Source: Bacillus pseudomycoides (lineage in GTDB: Bacteria > Bacillota > Bacilli > Bacillales > Bacillaceae_G). Taken from it: a stretch of 50,977 bases of DNA. This document shows, one piece after another, positions 34,444 to 43,747 of the stretch. Numbering within the stretch: the first letter of the stretch is position 1; each line of letters begins with the position of its first letter. Made by a program: the position numbers and the translations under genes. The stretch is from the NCBI RefSeq assembly GCF_002582035.1, contig NZ_NUQE01000043.1, positions 49,559 through 100,535 of the forward strand, given 5' to 3'. A model generated the notes under the pieces. That model searched no databases and had not been told where the DNA came from. It saw only the letters and a list, made by a program, of their open reading frames with translations.

Positions 34444-35238
34444 ATGAGAGAGCGTATCGTAATAAAATGTGGCGGTAGTATGTTAGCTCGTTTAGACGAA
34501 ACATTTTTTCAATGTATGAAACGAATAGCGGAAATATATGATGTGATTGTTGTTCATGGTGGTGGACCTGAAATTGATGCGATGCTAAACAAATTAAGTA
34601 TCCCAATTGAAAAGAAAGATGGACTACGTGTGACAACGGCAGAGGTAATGGAAGTTGTACAAATGGTGTTATGCGGTAGTACAAACAAGACATTGGTTTC
34701 AAAATTAAATGAACAAGAACTCGGAGCGATTGGATTATCCGGTTGTGATGGAAAGTTATTGCAAGTTGTTCCGTTAGAAGAGAAGTTTGGTTTTGTTGGT
34801 GAAGTGCAATATGTTCAAACGATGTTACTAGAACATTTGTTAGTAAATCAGTTTATTCCTGTTGTTGCACCTGTTGGGGTGATGGATGGACAGGTGTATA
34901 ACGTTAATGCAGATACAGCGGCAGCGGCGATTGCGACAGCGATAAATGCAACCAAGTTAATTTTTATTACAGATGTAGATGGCGTCATATGTAAGGAGAA
35001 GCTCCTTGCGAAAGTAAATGAAAAACAGCTTCTAGAGCTTATAGAAAATGGAACGATTACTGGGGGAATGATTCCGAAAGTGAAAGCAGCGCTGAAGTCG
35101 TTAGAACTAGGTGTAAAGGATGTTTTAATTGTGAACGGTACACAACGTTTCTTGACAAATAAGGGAGAGTGGATTGGCACGGCAGTAACAAAAGGGGGGA
35201 TATATAATGGGGCAGCATGTTTTTCCGACATACAGTAG
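34444..35238 (+). CDS. argB: Acetylglutamate kinase
   Basis: Phosphorylates N-acetylglutamate with ATP. 264 residues of the amino acid kinase family: [43 protein letters not shown] and [13 protein letters not shown] are all typical. Start ATG 34444, 6 nt after AAGGAGAG; an upstream in-frame ATG at 34417 lies before that site. The last 32 nt overlap argD in another frame, which gives an unusual C-terminus [14 protein letters not shown] and probably translational coupling. Confidence 0.95.
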   Translation: MRERIVIKCGGSMLARLDETFFQCMKRIAEIYDVIVVHGGGPEIDAMLNKLSIPIEKKDGLRVTTAEVMEVVQMVLCGSTNKTLVSKLNEQELGAIGLSGCDGKLLQVVPLEEKFGFVGEVQYVQTMLLEHLLVNQFIPVVAPVGVMDGQVYNVNADTAAAAIATAINATKLIFITDVDGVICKEKLLAKVNEKQLLELIENGTITGGMIPKVKAALKSLELGVKDVLIVNGTQRFLTNKGEWIGTAVTKGGIYNGAACFSDIQ

Positions 35239-36361
35239 ACGAAACATTGAAATTGTGAAAGGAAGCGGCACAAAGGTTACAGATAAACAAGGAAAGCAAT
35301 ATTTAGATTTTACTTCTGGAATTGCAGTATGCAATTTAGGTCATTGTCATCCAGCTGTCGTAAATGCTGTAGAAGAACAGTTAAAGACAATATGGCATAT
35401 TTCAAATTTATTTCCCCATACGGTGCAAGAAGAAGTTGCTGCACTATTAACGAAAGATCGAGAATTAGACTATGCATTTTTTTGTAATAGCGGAGCTGAA
35501 GCGAATGAAGCGGCGCTAAAGTTAGCACGTAAGCATACAGGGAAATCAGTGGTGATTACATGTAAACAATCGTTTCATGGAAGAACATTTGGAACAATGA
35601 GTGCAACAGGGCAATCTAAAATTCATGATGGGTTTGGTCCGCTTCTTCCAAGTTTTCTGCATCTTCCTTTTAATGATATTGCTGCGTTTCAAGAAGCGAT
35701 GAATGAAGAAGTCGCAGCTGTTATGGTGGAAGTTGTGCAGGGAGAAGGTGGTGTTCTTCCTGCAGATATCACATTTTTACGTGAAATCGAGAAGTTGTGT
35801 CATGCATACGGGGCACTTTATATCGTTGATGAAGTGCAAACAGGAATCGGAAGAACAGGTACATTATTTGCATACGAGCAAATGGGGATTTCCCCCGATA
35901 TTGTCACAGTTGCAAAAGCACTTGGGAATGGTATTCCGGTTGGAGCGATGTTGGGTAAGAAAGAGTTAGGATCTGTTTTTTCCCCGGGAACACATGGTTC
36001 GACGTTTGGTGGAAATTTTATCGCGATGACAGCTGCAAAAGAAGTATTACAAATTATTTCACAACCTTCTTTTTTGAAAGAAGTACAAGAAAAGGGAGCA
36101 TATTTTTTACGGAAATTACAAGAAGAATTACAGGATATGAATTGGATTATTGATATTCGTGGGAAAGGGCTTATGATTGGGGTTGTTTGTAAGGGAGAAG
36201 TTAGCGCTTTGATAGCGGCGTTAGAGCAAGAAGGGCTTCTTGTTTTACAAGCTGGGCCCAATGTACTGCGTTTATTACCGCCACTTATCGTAACGAAAGA
36301 AGAAATCGATGAAGCAGTTCATATGATGAATCGTGTATGCAAACAAGCATTGATTAAATAG
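35207..36361 (+). CDS. argD: Acetylornithine aminotransferase
   Basis: PLP-dependent transaminase converting N-acetylglutamate semialdehyde to N-acetylornithine. 384 residues: [34 protein letters not shown], the acidic PLP contact [12 protein letters not shown], and the PLP-binding lysine in [31 protein letters not shown]. Starts inside the 3' end of argB (32-nt overlap). argF begins 13 nt after its stop. Confidence 0.95.
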   Translation: MGQHVFPTYSRRNIEIVKGSGTKVTDKQGKQYLDFTSGIAVCNLGHCHPAVVNAVEEQLKTIWHISNLFPHTVQEEVAALLTKDRELDYAFFCNSGAEANEAALKLARKHTGKSVVITCKQSFHGRTFGTMSATGQSKIHDGFGPLLPSFLHLPFNDIAAFQEAMNEEVAAVMVEVVQGEGGVLPADITFLREIEKLCHAYGALYIVDEVQTGIGRTGTLFAYEQMGISPDIVTVAKALGNGIPVGAMLGKKELGSVFSPGTHGSTFGGNFIAMTAAKEVLQIISQPSFLKEVQEKGAYFLRKLQEELQDMNWIIDIRGKGLMIGVVCKGEVSALIAALEQEGLLVLQAGPNVLRLLPPLIVTKEEIDEAVHMMNRVCKQALIK

Positions 36362-36374
36362 AGGGGGAATTCGT

Positions 36375-37325
36375 ATGAAAACAATGTCTGTACCTAAACT
36401 TCAAACAAAGGATATTTTAACATTAGAAGAATTAACGAAAGAAGAAATAATTGCAATTATTGAATTTGCGAAGTATGTAAAAGAAGAAAAAACATTGCCC
36501 TTATTAAATGGTAAAATTTTAGGATTAATCTTTGACAAACATTCTACTCGTACGCGTGTATCATTTGAAGCTGGTATGGTTCAGCTTGGAGGACATGGTA
36601 TGTTTTTAAGCGGTAAAGAATTGCAGCTCGGCAGAGGAGAAAGCATTGCAGATACAGCCAAAGTGTTGTCACAATATATTGACGGAATTATGATACGAAC
36701 ATTTTCACATGCAGAAGTAGAAGAATTAGCAAAGGAAGCGACAATTCCAATTATTAATGGGTTAACAGATGATCACCATCCATGTCAAGCACTGGCAGAT
36801 TTAATGACGATTTATGAAGAAGTGGATACATTCCAAGATATCAAACTTGTTTATGTTGGAGATGGAAATAATGTTTGTCATTCATTGCTGCTTGCGAGTG
36901 CGAAAGTGGGAATGAATATTACAGTTGCAACGCCTCCAGGATATGAAGCGGATGAAGAGATTGTGAAACGTGCGATAGAAATTGCAAAGGGAACAGGAGC
37001 TAAAATTGAAGTTACGTATAATCCAAAAGAAGCTGTTAAAGAAGCGGATTTTATTTATACAGACGTTTGGATGAGTATGGGTCAAGAAGATAGTAAGGAG
37101 AAATATGAATTATTTCAGCCATATCAAGTAAACGAGCAGCTCACTCAGTATGCAAAATCAACTTATCGTTTCTTACATTGTTTGCCCGCTCATCGTGAAG
37201 AAGAAGTAACCGCAGCAATTATTGATGGGCCACAATCAATTGTATTTCAGCAAGCTGGCAATCGTTTGCATGTCCAAAAGGCATTATTAGTCAGTTTATT
37301 ACAAGAAAAACAACCTTCTTCATAA
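36375..37325 (+). CDS. argF: Ornithine carbamoyltransferase
   Basis: Forms citrulline from ornithine and carbamoyl phosphate. 316 residues: carbamoyl phosphate motif STRTR in [14 protein letters not shown], ornithine-loop [22 protein letters not shown], and [13 protein letters not shown]. Associated with the biosynthetic argCJBD cluster, so anabolic. RBS AGAGGGGGAA. A terminator overlaps its stop. argG, argH and carAB are not in this window. Confidence 0.96.
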   Translation: MKTMSVPKLQTKDILTLEELTKEEIIAIIEFAKYVKEEKTLPLLNGKILGLIFDKHSTRTRVSFEAGMVQLGGHGMFLSGKELQLGRGESIADTAKVLSQYIDGIMIRTFSHAEVEELAKEATIPIINGLTDDHHPCQALADLMTIYEEVDTFQDIKLVYVGDGNNVCHSLLLASAKVGMNITVATPPGYEADEEIVKRAIEIAKGTGAKIEVTYNPKEAVKEADFIYTDVWMSMGQEDSKEKYELFQPYQVNEQLTQYAKSTYRFLHCLPAHREEEVTAAIIDGPQSIVFQQAGNRLHVQKALLVSLLQEKQPSS

Positions 37326-37342
37326 TGGAAGGTTGTTTTTTA
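37306..37342 (+). terminator. Terminator of argCJBDF
   Basis: AAAAACAACCTTC / GAAGGTTGTTTTT perfect stem around the argF stop codon, then Ts. Confidence 0.9.
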
Positions 37343-37429
37343 TTTGAAATGTCTTATTGAGATTTCGCATTTTCTCTTTGTATACTTTATAATAGTAAAT
37401 AAAAGAAAAATATAAGAGAGATGATTCAG

Positions 37430-37981
37430 ATGCGAGTAAAAAAGAAAACACATTCATTCTTTCAGCGTATTTGGCGAGGAGTGAAATTAAATTATTATAA
37501 ATTATTGCGTGCACCAGAGGGCGCGAAAATTGTATCAAGAGGATTTGCTGTTGGTTTTGGAATAGAAATGCTAGTTATTCATACAGCTTCTCTCATATAT
37601 CTTATTTTTTATCCGCTCGTTCGATTATTTAACGGTTCGTTTCCTGCAGCTGTTATCGGTAATCTTATTGGAAAAGCATCATTTTTACCTGTTATTCTAA
37701 TTCCGTTCGCACATGCACTTGGAAAACTTATTTATCCATTTGAAGTAAAAACAGTGCCGTATCACCACTATACAATAAAAGACTTTTTTTCAAGTAATGG
37801 GCTAACGATGTTAAAAAACCTGTTACAAAACGAAGTGTATGTAATAATCGGAATGACAATTATAGGAATTGTATTCGGCATAATTGCCTATTTTGTTATG
37901 TACTATTTATACGAGAAAAACCGCAAACTGAGATTGACAAGAAGAAAGAAACATATAAAAAGACCCATTACACAAATATAA
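37430..37981 (+). CDS. DUF2062 membrane protein
   Basis: 183 residues with about three or four hydrophobic segments (near 40-66, 72-96 and 133-160) and very basic ends (MRVKKKTHSFF, RRKKHIKRP). The stretch GFAVGFGIEMLVIH followed by NLIGKASFLPVILIPFAHALG matches DUF2062. Function unknown. ATG 37430 is preferred to ATG 37421 because AAGAGAG lies 10 nt before it. A likely promoter is TTGAGA (37357) with TATACT (37381). The gene stands alone after argF. Confidence 0.82.
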   Translation: MRVKKKTHSFFQRIWRGVKLNYYKLLRAPEGAKIVSRGFAVGFGIEMLVIHTASLIYLIFYPLVRLFNGSFPAAVIGNLIGKASFLPVILIPFAHALGKLIYPFEVKTVPYHHYTIKDFFSSNGLTMLKNLLQNEVYVIIGMTIIGIVFGIIAYFVMYYLYEKNRKLRLTRRKKHIKRPITQI

Positions 37982-38035
37982 TGAATGCACATCAAATTTC
38001 CTTTTTGAATATGCTTCTAAAAAGGGGGAAAGTTG

Positions 38036-38191
38036 ATGTTTTTTTCTTATTATGCTCCTAGGTACTACCCGCATATTGTATATTACCCTGTCCCATACGT
38101 AAGGCAGATGCAACCAGAACAAGAAACGAAACCGTATTTAACTACTTGGCCGTATTCCAATGTATATTATGGAAATTATTACGAAACATAA
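38036..38191 (+). CDS. Small tyrosine/proline-rich protein
   Basis: 51 residues, of which 13 are Tyr and 7 Pro: opening MFFSYYAPRYYPHIVYYP and ending YYGNYYET. No family recognised. AAAAGGGGG lies 7-8 nt before the ATG and a clear terminator hairpin starts at its stop codon, so the frame has all the marks of a gene. Composition is like small spore-coat proteins of Bacillus (Tyr-rich, cross-linkable), but this is inference. It lies 54 nt after the DUF2062 gene, possibly in one transcript. Confidence 0.65.
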   Translation: MFFSYYAPRYYPHIVYYPVPYVRQMQPEQETKPYLTTWPYSNVYYGNYYET

Positions 38192-38220
38192 AGCTGCTTC
38201 TGTTTAGAAGCAGCTTTATA
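38189..38220. terminator. Bidirectional terminator
   Basis: AAAGCTGCTTCT / AGAAGCAGCTTT with a GTTT loop, between the Tyr-rich small gene and the MarR gene on the other strand. Confidence 0.85.
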
Positions 38221-38662
38221 TATTTGCTTTCATAATTAAGTTTTGAATTGTTTGTAGCGAGTGGGTCAGTTGTTCCCGGTCGCTTGCTGATAACGTTTGT
38301 AAATTTTCTTTCAGTTTTTCTAAAAGGAACTGTTTGTATTGATTTACTAATAGTTTCCCTTCAGCTGTAAGTGACATTAAAATAACACGCCGATCTTTTT
38401 CGCTATAATGGCGCTCTACAAGTTCTTCTTGAATGAGTTTGTTTAGCAATGGTGTCATATTCGGTCTTGAAATAGCTAACCGTTTTCCGATTTCTGAAAC
38501 CGCTAATGTATCTCGTTCATGCAATAACAATAACACCTGTGTATGTGATGGTGGCATATGTCGATGAGAAGAGAACTCTCCAGGAAGCATAAACTTGCGA
38601 TAAAAAAGAGGCACTAACGAAAGAAGATGATCAACGATACGCTCCCACTCACGTGACTCCAT
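38216..38662 (-). CDS. MarR-family transcriptional regulator
   Basis: 148 residues, winged helix-turn-helix dimer. The recognition region is LAVSEIGKRLAISRPNMTPLLNKL, followed by the wing with the conserved DRR (EKDRRVILMSLTAEG). The target is unknown. Start ATG 38662 is 9 nt after AAGGGGG; an upstream in-frame TTG is part of the same site. It stands alone; upstream lie two tandem repeats, so no divergent target gene is directly adjacent. Confidence 0.9.
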   Translation of the reverse strand: MESREWERIVDHLLSLVPLFYRKFMLPGEFSSHRHMPPSHTQVLLLLHERDTLAVSEIGKRLAISRPNMTPLLNKLIQEELVERHYSEKDRRVILMSLTAEGKLLVNQYKQFLLEKLKENLQTLSASDREQLTHSLQTIQNLIMKANI

Positions 38663-38734
38663 ATAACAGGCCCCCTTCAATTCTTATTGTAACAAAAAAT
38701 CATGATGTATAAAAATAGAATTATTTGCTTGTAT

Positions 38735-38858
38735 CTTGCCTCCGCCCAAACAAGCGGTATGTGTGAGCAGTACAAGATAGAATCCTGTCTGTAAGGGCCC
38801 GATTGGTTCAACTAACCATAAGTAGGAAAGTCGCCTACTTATGGAAGTTTCACTTTAT
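38735..38858 (+). repeat. bcr1-related repeat, short variant class (first of a tandem pair)
   Basis: Begins with a degraded left end (CCGCCCAAACAAGCGG), then GTAAGGGCCCGATTGGTTCAA, CTAACC, a terminal stem CCATAAGTAGG / CCTACTTATGG with loop AAAGTCG, and AAGTTTCACTTTAT. The last TTTAT is shared with the next copy. Confidence 0.75.
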
Positions 38859-38976
38859 CCCGCCCAAACAGGCGATAGCTTGGGATAATCTAAGATGTAA
38901 AACCGCCTGTAAGGGCCCGATTAGTTCAACTAACCATAAGTAGGAAAACCGCCTACTTATGGAAGTTTCACTTTAT
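38854..38976 (+). repeat. bcr1-related repeat, short variant class (second of the pair)
   Basis: 123 bp, TTTATCCCGCCCAAACAGG to GGAAGTTTCACTTTAT. Same class as 20-140 and 38735-38858. The right end supplies the last five codons and the stop of the SGNH hydrolase gene read on the other strand. Confidence 0.8.
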
Positions 38977-39736
38977 ATGACAACACTTGCTGTACAAAGG
39001 ATTCTGCAATTTTTTCATATCCTTTATCATTCGGATGGACTTGGTCGTATAGTAAGTCTTTTTGGTCACTTGGTAATAATTTACGAATCGGTAATACGAG
39101 CGAAGGCTGATTTTCTTTTGAAATCGAATATATTGTTTTGTTCCAGCTATCTAAGAAAACATTTGCGTAAGAAGCAATGGAATCTTCGAGCTTTAATGGG
39201 TTATAGAGCTCAGATAAAATGATGAGTGCATCCGGATTAGACATACGAATGGTCTTTACAATGTTTTGTAAATCGCGTTCAAAACGGTTTTGCTCTTCAT
39301 TTAATAATTTCATTCCTTCCGTAATACCGACATTTTTGTTTATGTGTAAAATGTTATTCCCACCAATACTAATTGTAATAATGTGGGCATCTTTTATTTT
39401 TTGTTTTACTTCTTCTGTTTGTACCATTTGAAGTAAACCATCTGTTGTTAAGCCGTTTACAGCAAGGTTATCGACAGTAATTTGTTTGTGCAATTGCTCT
39501 TCTAATTCCTGAGAAGCAATTTGTGTATAGCCACCTTGTGTAGACCCGTAGCCTTTTGCAAGAGAATCACCTAAGACAAGATGATGTAGTGTTGCATCTG
39601 TTTGTGAATCAATCCAGCGCGGAACGGTTGCTGTTGGAGATTCCTTTTGAACATTTGTCTCATGATTCTTTTCATAATCCAAAAGTATAATGATAAGAAG
39701 GAGGAGACAAAGTGCAGATAAAATGATTTTTTTCAT
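38957..39736 (-). CDS. SGNH/GDSL hydrolase, membrane-anchored
   Basis: 259-residue esterase/lipase of the SGNH superfamily, exported. N-terminal signal or anchor (MKKIILSALCLLLLIIILL). Block I LVLGDSLAKGYGS (nucleophile Ser), Gly in AVNGLTTDGL, block III SIGGNNIL (Asn), block V YDQVHPNDKGY (catalytic Asp and His), all intact. Substrate unknown. AAGGAGGG precedes the ATG. The final residues KVKLP and the stop codon are encoded by the end of a bcr1-related repeat, so the original C-terminus has been replaced; the fold should be complete since block V precedes the junction by about 20 residues. Confidence 0.9.
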   Translation of the reverse strand: MKKIILSALCLLLLIIILLDYEKNHETNVQKESPTATVPRWIDSQTDATLHHLVLGDSLAKGYGSTQGGYTQIASQELEEQLHKQITVDNLAVNGLTTDGLLQMVQTEEVKQKIKDAHIITISIGGNNILHINKNVGITEGMKLLNEEQNRFERDLQNIVKTIRMSNPDALIILSELYNPLKLEDSIASYANVFLDSWNKTIYSISKENQPSLVLPIRKLLPSDQKDLLYDQVHPNDKGYEKIAESFVQQVLSYKVKLP

Positions 39737-39863
39737 CGTTATACCCTCCTTATAAGTGGTTATTGTACCATATTCATTAGGAGAAGTAATGGAGTAGGTA
39801 TTATACCTTCAAAAAAAATTGCATTATTTTTACAGAAAATTTGTAGAAGTGTGTCAAAATTCG

Positions 39864-39893
39864 TTGACGATATAAATTACTGTTCGTTATGAT
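39864..39893 (+). promoter_or_regulatory. Candidate promoter of the LPXTG nucleotidase gene
   Basis: TTGACG (39864-39869), 18-bp spacer, TATGAT (39888-39893). It would give a leader of about 130 nt. The rest of the 296-bp gap between divergent genes contains no further gene. Confidence 0.5.
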
Positions 39894-40032
39894 AAATATC
39901 AGACGGGTAGATTTATTATGCTCTTAATAGAAGTAAGACAACTAACTTCTTAAAGAATGTGATGGTGTGAAGGGATACATACCTAATATTCTACTTTGTC
40001 GCAGGGGATTATTTTATAAGGGGGACTTTTTT

Positions 40033-42237
40033 GTGAAAAAATCAACAAAAACGTTGGCTGGTGCTGCGCTTGCATTAGGAGTTATTGCTCCGCAAATATG
40101 GCCTACACCTGTATATGCAGAGGAAGAGGGAAGTACTGTAAAACTAAGAATATTAGAAACGTCTGATATTCATGTAAACTTAATGAACTATGATTACTAT
40201 CAAACAAAAACAGATAATAAAGTAGGATTAGTTCAAACTGCGACTCTTGTTAATCAAGCGAGGGGAGAGTCGAAAAACTCTGTTTTATTTGATGATGGAG
40301 ACGCGCTGCAAGGAACACCGCTTGGCGATTATGTAGCAAAAGTAAAAGGGCTAGATGGAGACTATGTGCATCCATTATACCGTTTAATGAATATGATGAA
40401 TTATGATGTCATTTCTCTTGGAAATCATGAATTTAACTATGGTTTAGATTTCCTAAAACAAGCAACTAGTAAAGCACAGTTTCCTGTAATTAACTCTAAT
40501 GTATATAAAAATGATAAAGATAATAATGATGCAAATGATGAAAATTACTTTAAGCCATATCACATATTTGAAAAAGAATTAGTAGATGAGGCTGGTAATA
40601 AACTAGATAAGAAAGTAAAAATTGGTGTAATGGGCTTTGTTCCACCACAAATTATGAGTTGGGATAAGGCAAATTTAGAAGGAAAAGTAAAAGCGAAAGA
40701 TATTGTAGAAACAGCGAAGAAATTAGTTCCTCAAATGAAAGCAGAAGGTGCAGATATAATTGTTGCATTAGCACACTCTGGCATTGATAAGAGTGGATAC
40801 AATATTGGAATGGAGAATGCTTCTTTCTATTTAACAGACATTCCTGGTGTTGATGCTGTATTAACAGGACATTCTCATGCAGTTGTAACTGATACATTTA
40901 ATGGTGTTCCGGTTGTAATGCCTGGTGCATTTGGAAGTAACTTAGGAATTATTGATATGGAATTGAAACAAGTTAATGGAGAATGGGAAGTACAAAAAGA
41001 TAAATCTAAACCTTCTGTTCGTCCAATTGCAGACAGTAAGGGGAATGCTTTAGTAGAATCGGATCCATCTTTAGTAGCAGCAATAAAGGATGATCATGAA
41101 GCGACAATTAAATATGTAAATACACCAGTTGGTGAAACGACAGCACCAATTAATAGCTATTTTGCGCTTGTACAAGATGATCCATCTGTTCAAATTGTAA
41201 CAAATGCACAAAAGTGGTATACAGAGCAGAAGATGAAGGGCACAAAATTTGAAGGTTTGCCAATTTTATCAGCAGGTGCACCGTTTAAAGCGGGTGGACG
41301 TAACGGATCTACATATTATACAGATATTCCAGCTGGAACGCTTGCAATTAAAAACGTTTCGGATTTATACGTATATCCAAATACATTATATGCAGTGAAA
41401 ATAAATGGCGCTCAGTTGAAAGATTGGTTGGAGATGTCTGCTGGTCAATTTAACCAAATTGATCCAAGTAAAACAGATGAGCAAAAATTAGTGAATATAA
41501 ATTATCCAACATATAACTTCGATGTGTTAGATGGCGTTAAATATGAAATTGATGTAACACAGCCAGCTAAGTTTGACAAAGATGGAAAAGTTGTAAATGA
41601 AGCTGCAAATCGTATTGTGAACTTAACGTATGATGGAAAACCGGTAACTGACAATCAAGAGTTTGTTGTAGCAACGAATAATTACCGTGGTAGCAGTCAA
41701 ACATTCCCAGGTGTAAGTAAAGGAGAAGTGATTTTGCAATCTCCTGATGAAACGCGTCAAATTATTGTAGAATATATGAAACAAATGAAAACAATTAACC
41801 CGACAGCAGATAAAAACTGGACGTTTAAACCAATTGCTGGTGAGAAATTGAATATAACATTTGATTCTTCACCGAACGCCCAAAAATATATAGAAAAAGA
41901 CGGGAATATTTCTTATGTTGGTCCATCAGAAAATGAATTTGCGAAATATGCGATTGATTTAACGAAAAAGAATGAATCAACTGGTGGAGATAACGAGACT
42001 AATCAACCAACGACGCCACCGGATAATAATAATGGTGGAGATCAACCGAAAACACCAGAAGGTAATAATAACGGGGAAGAGAAGCCGACAACTGCAGATT
42101 CAGTTCAAGATCAACCGCAAACAGATAATAGCTTGCCGAAAACAGGGGCGAATGTGTTTACGACATTAGCGGCAGGACTTGCATGTATTGGTGCAGGTGC
42201 GCTAGTGCTATTTAGAAGAAAGAAATTAAATAAATAA
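40033..42237 (+). CDS. Cell-wall-anchored 5'-nucleotidase / cyclic phosphodiesterase
   Basis: Surface enzyme that releases phosphate from extracellular nucleotides (UshA/CpdB type). 734 residues from GTG 40033, which follows GGGGGAC by 7-8 nt. Signal peptide with cleavage after VYA (residue 29); metallophosphatase domain (about 36-310) with D45 and H47 in SDIHVN, DDGDALQG, GNHEFNYG, ALAHSG and TGHSHA; C-terminal 5'-nucleotidase domain (about 330-600); an Asn/Pro/Thr/Gly-rich wall spacer; and a sortase A signal LPKTG near residue 701 with hydrophobic segment and RRKK tail. Either 2',3'-cyclic phosphodiesterase or 5'-nucleotidase activity, or both, is possible. An upstream start at 39967 would hide the signal peptide. 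Confidence 0.93.
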   Translation: MKKSTKTLAGAALALGVIAPQIWPTPVYAEEEGSTVKLRILETSDIHVNLMNYDYYQTKTDNKVGLVQTATLVNQARGESKNSVLFDDGDALQGTPLGDYVAKVKGLDGDYVHPLYRLMNMMNYDVISLGNHEFNYGLDFLKQATSKAQFPVINSNVYKNDKDNNDANDENYFKPYHIFEKELVDEAGNKLDKKVKIGVMGFVPPQIMSWDKANLEGKVKAKDIVETAKKLVPQMKAEGADIIVALAHSGIDKSGYNIGMENASFYLTDIPGVDAVLTGHSHAVVTDTFNGVPVVMPGAFGSNLGIIDMELKQVNGEWEVQKDKSKPSVRPIADSKGNALVESDPSLVAAIKDDHEATIKYVNTPVGETTAPINSYFALVQDDPSVQIVTNAQKWYTEQKMKGTKFEGLPILSAGAPFKAGGRNGSTYYTDIPAGTLAIKNVSDLYVYPNTLYAVKINGAQLKDWLEMSAGQFNQIDPSKTDEQKLVNINYPTYNFDVLDGVKYEIDVTQPAKFDKDGKVVNEAANRIVNLTYDGKPVTDNQEFVVATNNYRGSSQTFPGVSKGEVILQSPDETRQIIVEYMKQMKTINPTADKNWTFKPIAGEKLNITFDSSPNAQKYIEKDGNISYVGPSENEFAKYAIDLTKKNESTGGDNETNQPTTPPDNNNGGDQPKTPEGNNNGEEKPTTADSVQDQPQTDNSLPKTGANVFTTLAAGLACIGAGALVLFRRKKLNK

Positions 42238-42239
42238 TA

Positions 42240-42274
42240 AAGAAAAGTCCACTGCTATGCAGCGGACTTTTCTT
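42240..42274. terminator. Bidirectional terminator between nucleotidase and nhaC genes
   Basis: AAGAAAAGTCCACTGC / GCAGCGGACTTTTCTT (one mismatch) with a 3-nt loop. Confidence 0.9.
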
Positions 42275-43631
42275 TATGTTCTTTATCCCATGAAAGGCCA
42301 AAACCTGTGAATCCTACGAGTAAAGTGATAATTGGGCAAAGTAAGCAGAAAACGGTGTATGGCAGGTAACTCATTGTTGGTACGTTTAGGACACCTGTGA
42401 GAAACACACCGCTAACTCCCCATGGTACAAGTGGATTAATAACTGTACCTGCATCTTCTAATACACGTGATAGATTGCGGCGTTTTAAGCCCAACTCATC
42501 ATATTTTTCTGCAAATGCTTGACCTGGTAAGATGATTGATAAGTATTGTTCGCCAAGTAAAAAGTTAACACCGATTGCAGTAATTGCTGTAGAGAAGATT
42601 AAACGCCCGCTCGTTTTAACAAAGCTTGCAATTGCTGCCATAAGTTGCTTAATAATTCCCATTTCTTGTAGCAATCCTCCCATGCCAAGAGAAAGAAAAA
42701 TAAGGGCAACAGACATTAACATACTTTGTAACCCGCCGCGCGTTAATAAACTATCAATCTCTTTTACACCTGTATGCGATACATATCCGTTTTGCATAAT
42801 GTTGATTAAATTTGCAAGAGATGTATTTGGAGTAAAAATAAATAAAATGATAATACCTGAGATAATACCAGCAAGTAAAGTTGGAACTGCTGGAACTTTT
42901 TTTACAGCTAATATAAATAGCACAAGAACTGGAAGTAAGGTAATTACGGAAATCGTTGCATGTTCTTGTAATGTTTCTGTGAAAGATCCAAACTGAAGTT
43001 TTCCAGAAGCACCTTTCCCAAGAATGAAGAAAATAATGAGTGAAATAATAAATGCTGGTACAGTCGTCCAAAGCATATTTCGAATATGGTCAAACATGTC
43101 TACTTTTGAGACAGCTGGTGCTAAGTTTGTTGTATCAGAAAGAGGTGACATTTTGTCTCCAAAGAAGGATCCGGAAATAACAGCACCAGCAACTACAGCA
43201 GCATCGTAACCAAGGGCACTTCCCATCCCCATGAAAGCAATTCCAACTGTTGCAGCTGTTGTAAAGGCACTGCCAATACTAGTGCCGATAATAGAACATA
43301 CGATAAAGACCGTTGGTAAGAAAATTTGCGGTGAAACAATTTGAAAACCGTACACCATTAATGTTGGAATTGTCCCTGCGGCAATCCAAACGCTAATTAA
43401 TACACCGACAAGTAAAAAGATAAAAATAGATGGCAAACCAGCTGAAATACCATTTCTCATTCCTGTTTCCATAACAGACCATGGTATTTTCTTTGCGAAT
43501 CCAAACGCTAATAATATGACAATCCCAAATAAAATAGGAATATGGGGCATAACTTCTAATTGAATGACGCTAAAGCCGATACAGAAAAAGATAAGAGCTG
43601 TTAATATAATGGATGCTCGTTTTGAAACCAT
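42255..43631 (-). CDS. nhaC: NhaC-family transporter (annotated Na+/H+ antiporter)
   Basis: 458-residue polytopic membrane protein with about 11-12 hydrophobic segments. NhaC family features: GTSIGSAFTTAATVGIAFMG, ISGSFFGDKMSPLSDTTNLA, GEQYLSIILPGQAF and the C-terminal VINPLVPWGVSG. NhaC is formally a sodium/proton antiporter, but genes of this family behind T-box leaders are believed to carry amino acids, and the leader here reads like a tyrosine T-box. GGGAGG lies 11 nt before the ATG. Between leader and gene is a short reading frame. Confidence 0.9.
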   Translation of the reverse strand: MVSKRASIILTALIFFCIGFSVIQLEVMPHIPILFGIVILLAFGFAKKIPWSVMETGMRNGISAGLPSIFIFLLVGVLISVWIAAGTIPTLMVYGFQIVSPQIFLPTVFIVCSIIGTSIGSAFTTAATVGIAFMGMGSALGYDAAVVAGAVISGSFFGDKMSPLSDTTNLAPAVSKVDMFDHIRNMLWTTVPAFIISLIIFFILGKGASGKLQFGSFTETLQEHATISVITLLPVLVLFILAVKKVPAVPTLLAGIISGIIILFIFTPNTSLANLINIMQNGYVSHTGVKEIDSLLTRGGLQSMLMSVALIFLSLGMGGLLQEMGIIKQLMAAIASFVKTSGRLIFSTAITAIGVNFLLGEQYLSIILPGQAFAEKYDELGLKRRNLSRVLEDAGTVINPLVPWGVSGVFLTGVLNVPTMSYLPYTVFCLLCPIITLLVGFTGFGLSWDKEHKEKSAA

Positions 43632-43653
43632 GATAATAATTCCTCCCTAAATA

Positions 43654-43722
43654 TTATGTTTTGTTATGTTGTGAAAAAATAAGCCAATATCGAATAATTC
43701 CCCCAGCTGTTGAAAATTGCAT
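43654..43722 (-). CDS. 22-residue reading frame between T-box and nhaC
   Basis: Reads MQFSTAGGIIRYWLIFSQ then HNKT. AAGGAGAGG lies 6 nt before the ATG, better than most sites in the window. Hydrophobic central part. It ends 23 nt before nhaC. It may be a real small protein, or a translated leader that couples T-box read-through to nhaC. No homologue known to me. Confidence 0.5.
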   Translation of the reverse strand: MQFSTAGGIIRYWLIFSQHNKT

Positions 43723-43747
43723 AATGTTCCTCTCCTTTTTTGACTAT

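Noticed and set aside
38735-38976. Possible CRISPR array (two similar units in tandem)
   Set aside because: Units of about 122 bp are alike over their whole length with no short repeat/unique spacer pattern; they are bcr1-related elements.
39827-39841. CodY-like box TTTTTACAGAAAATT upstream of the nucleotidase gene
   Set aside because: Three mismatches to AATTTTCWGAAAATT, in AT-rich DNA where such matches are frequent.
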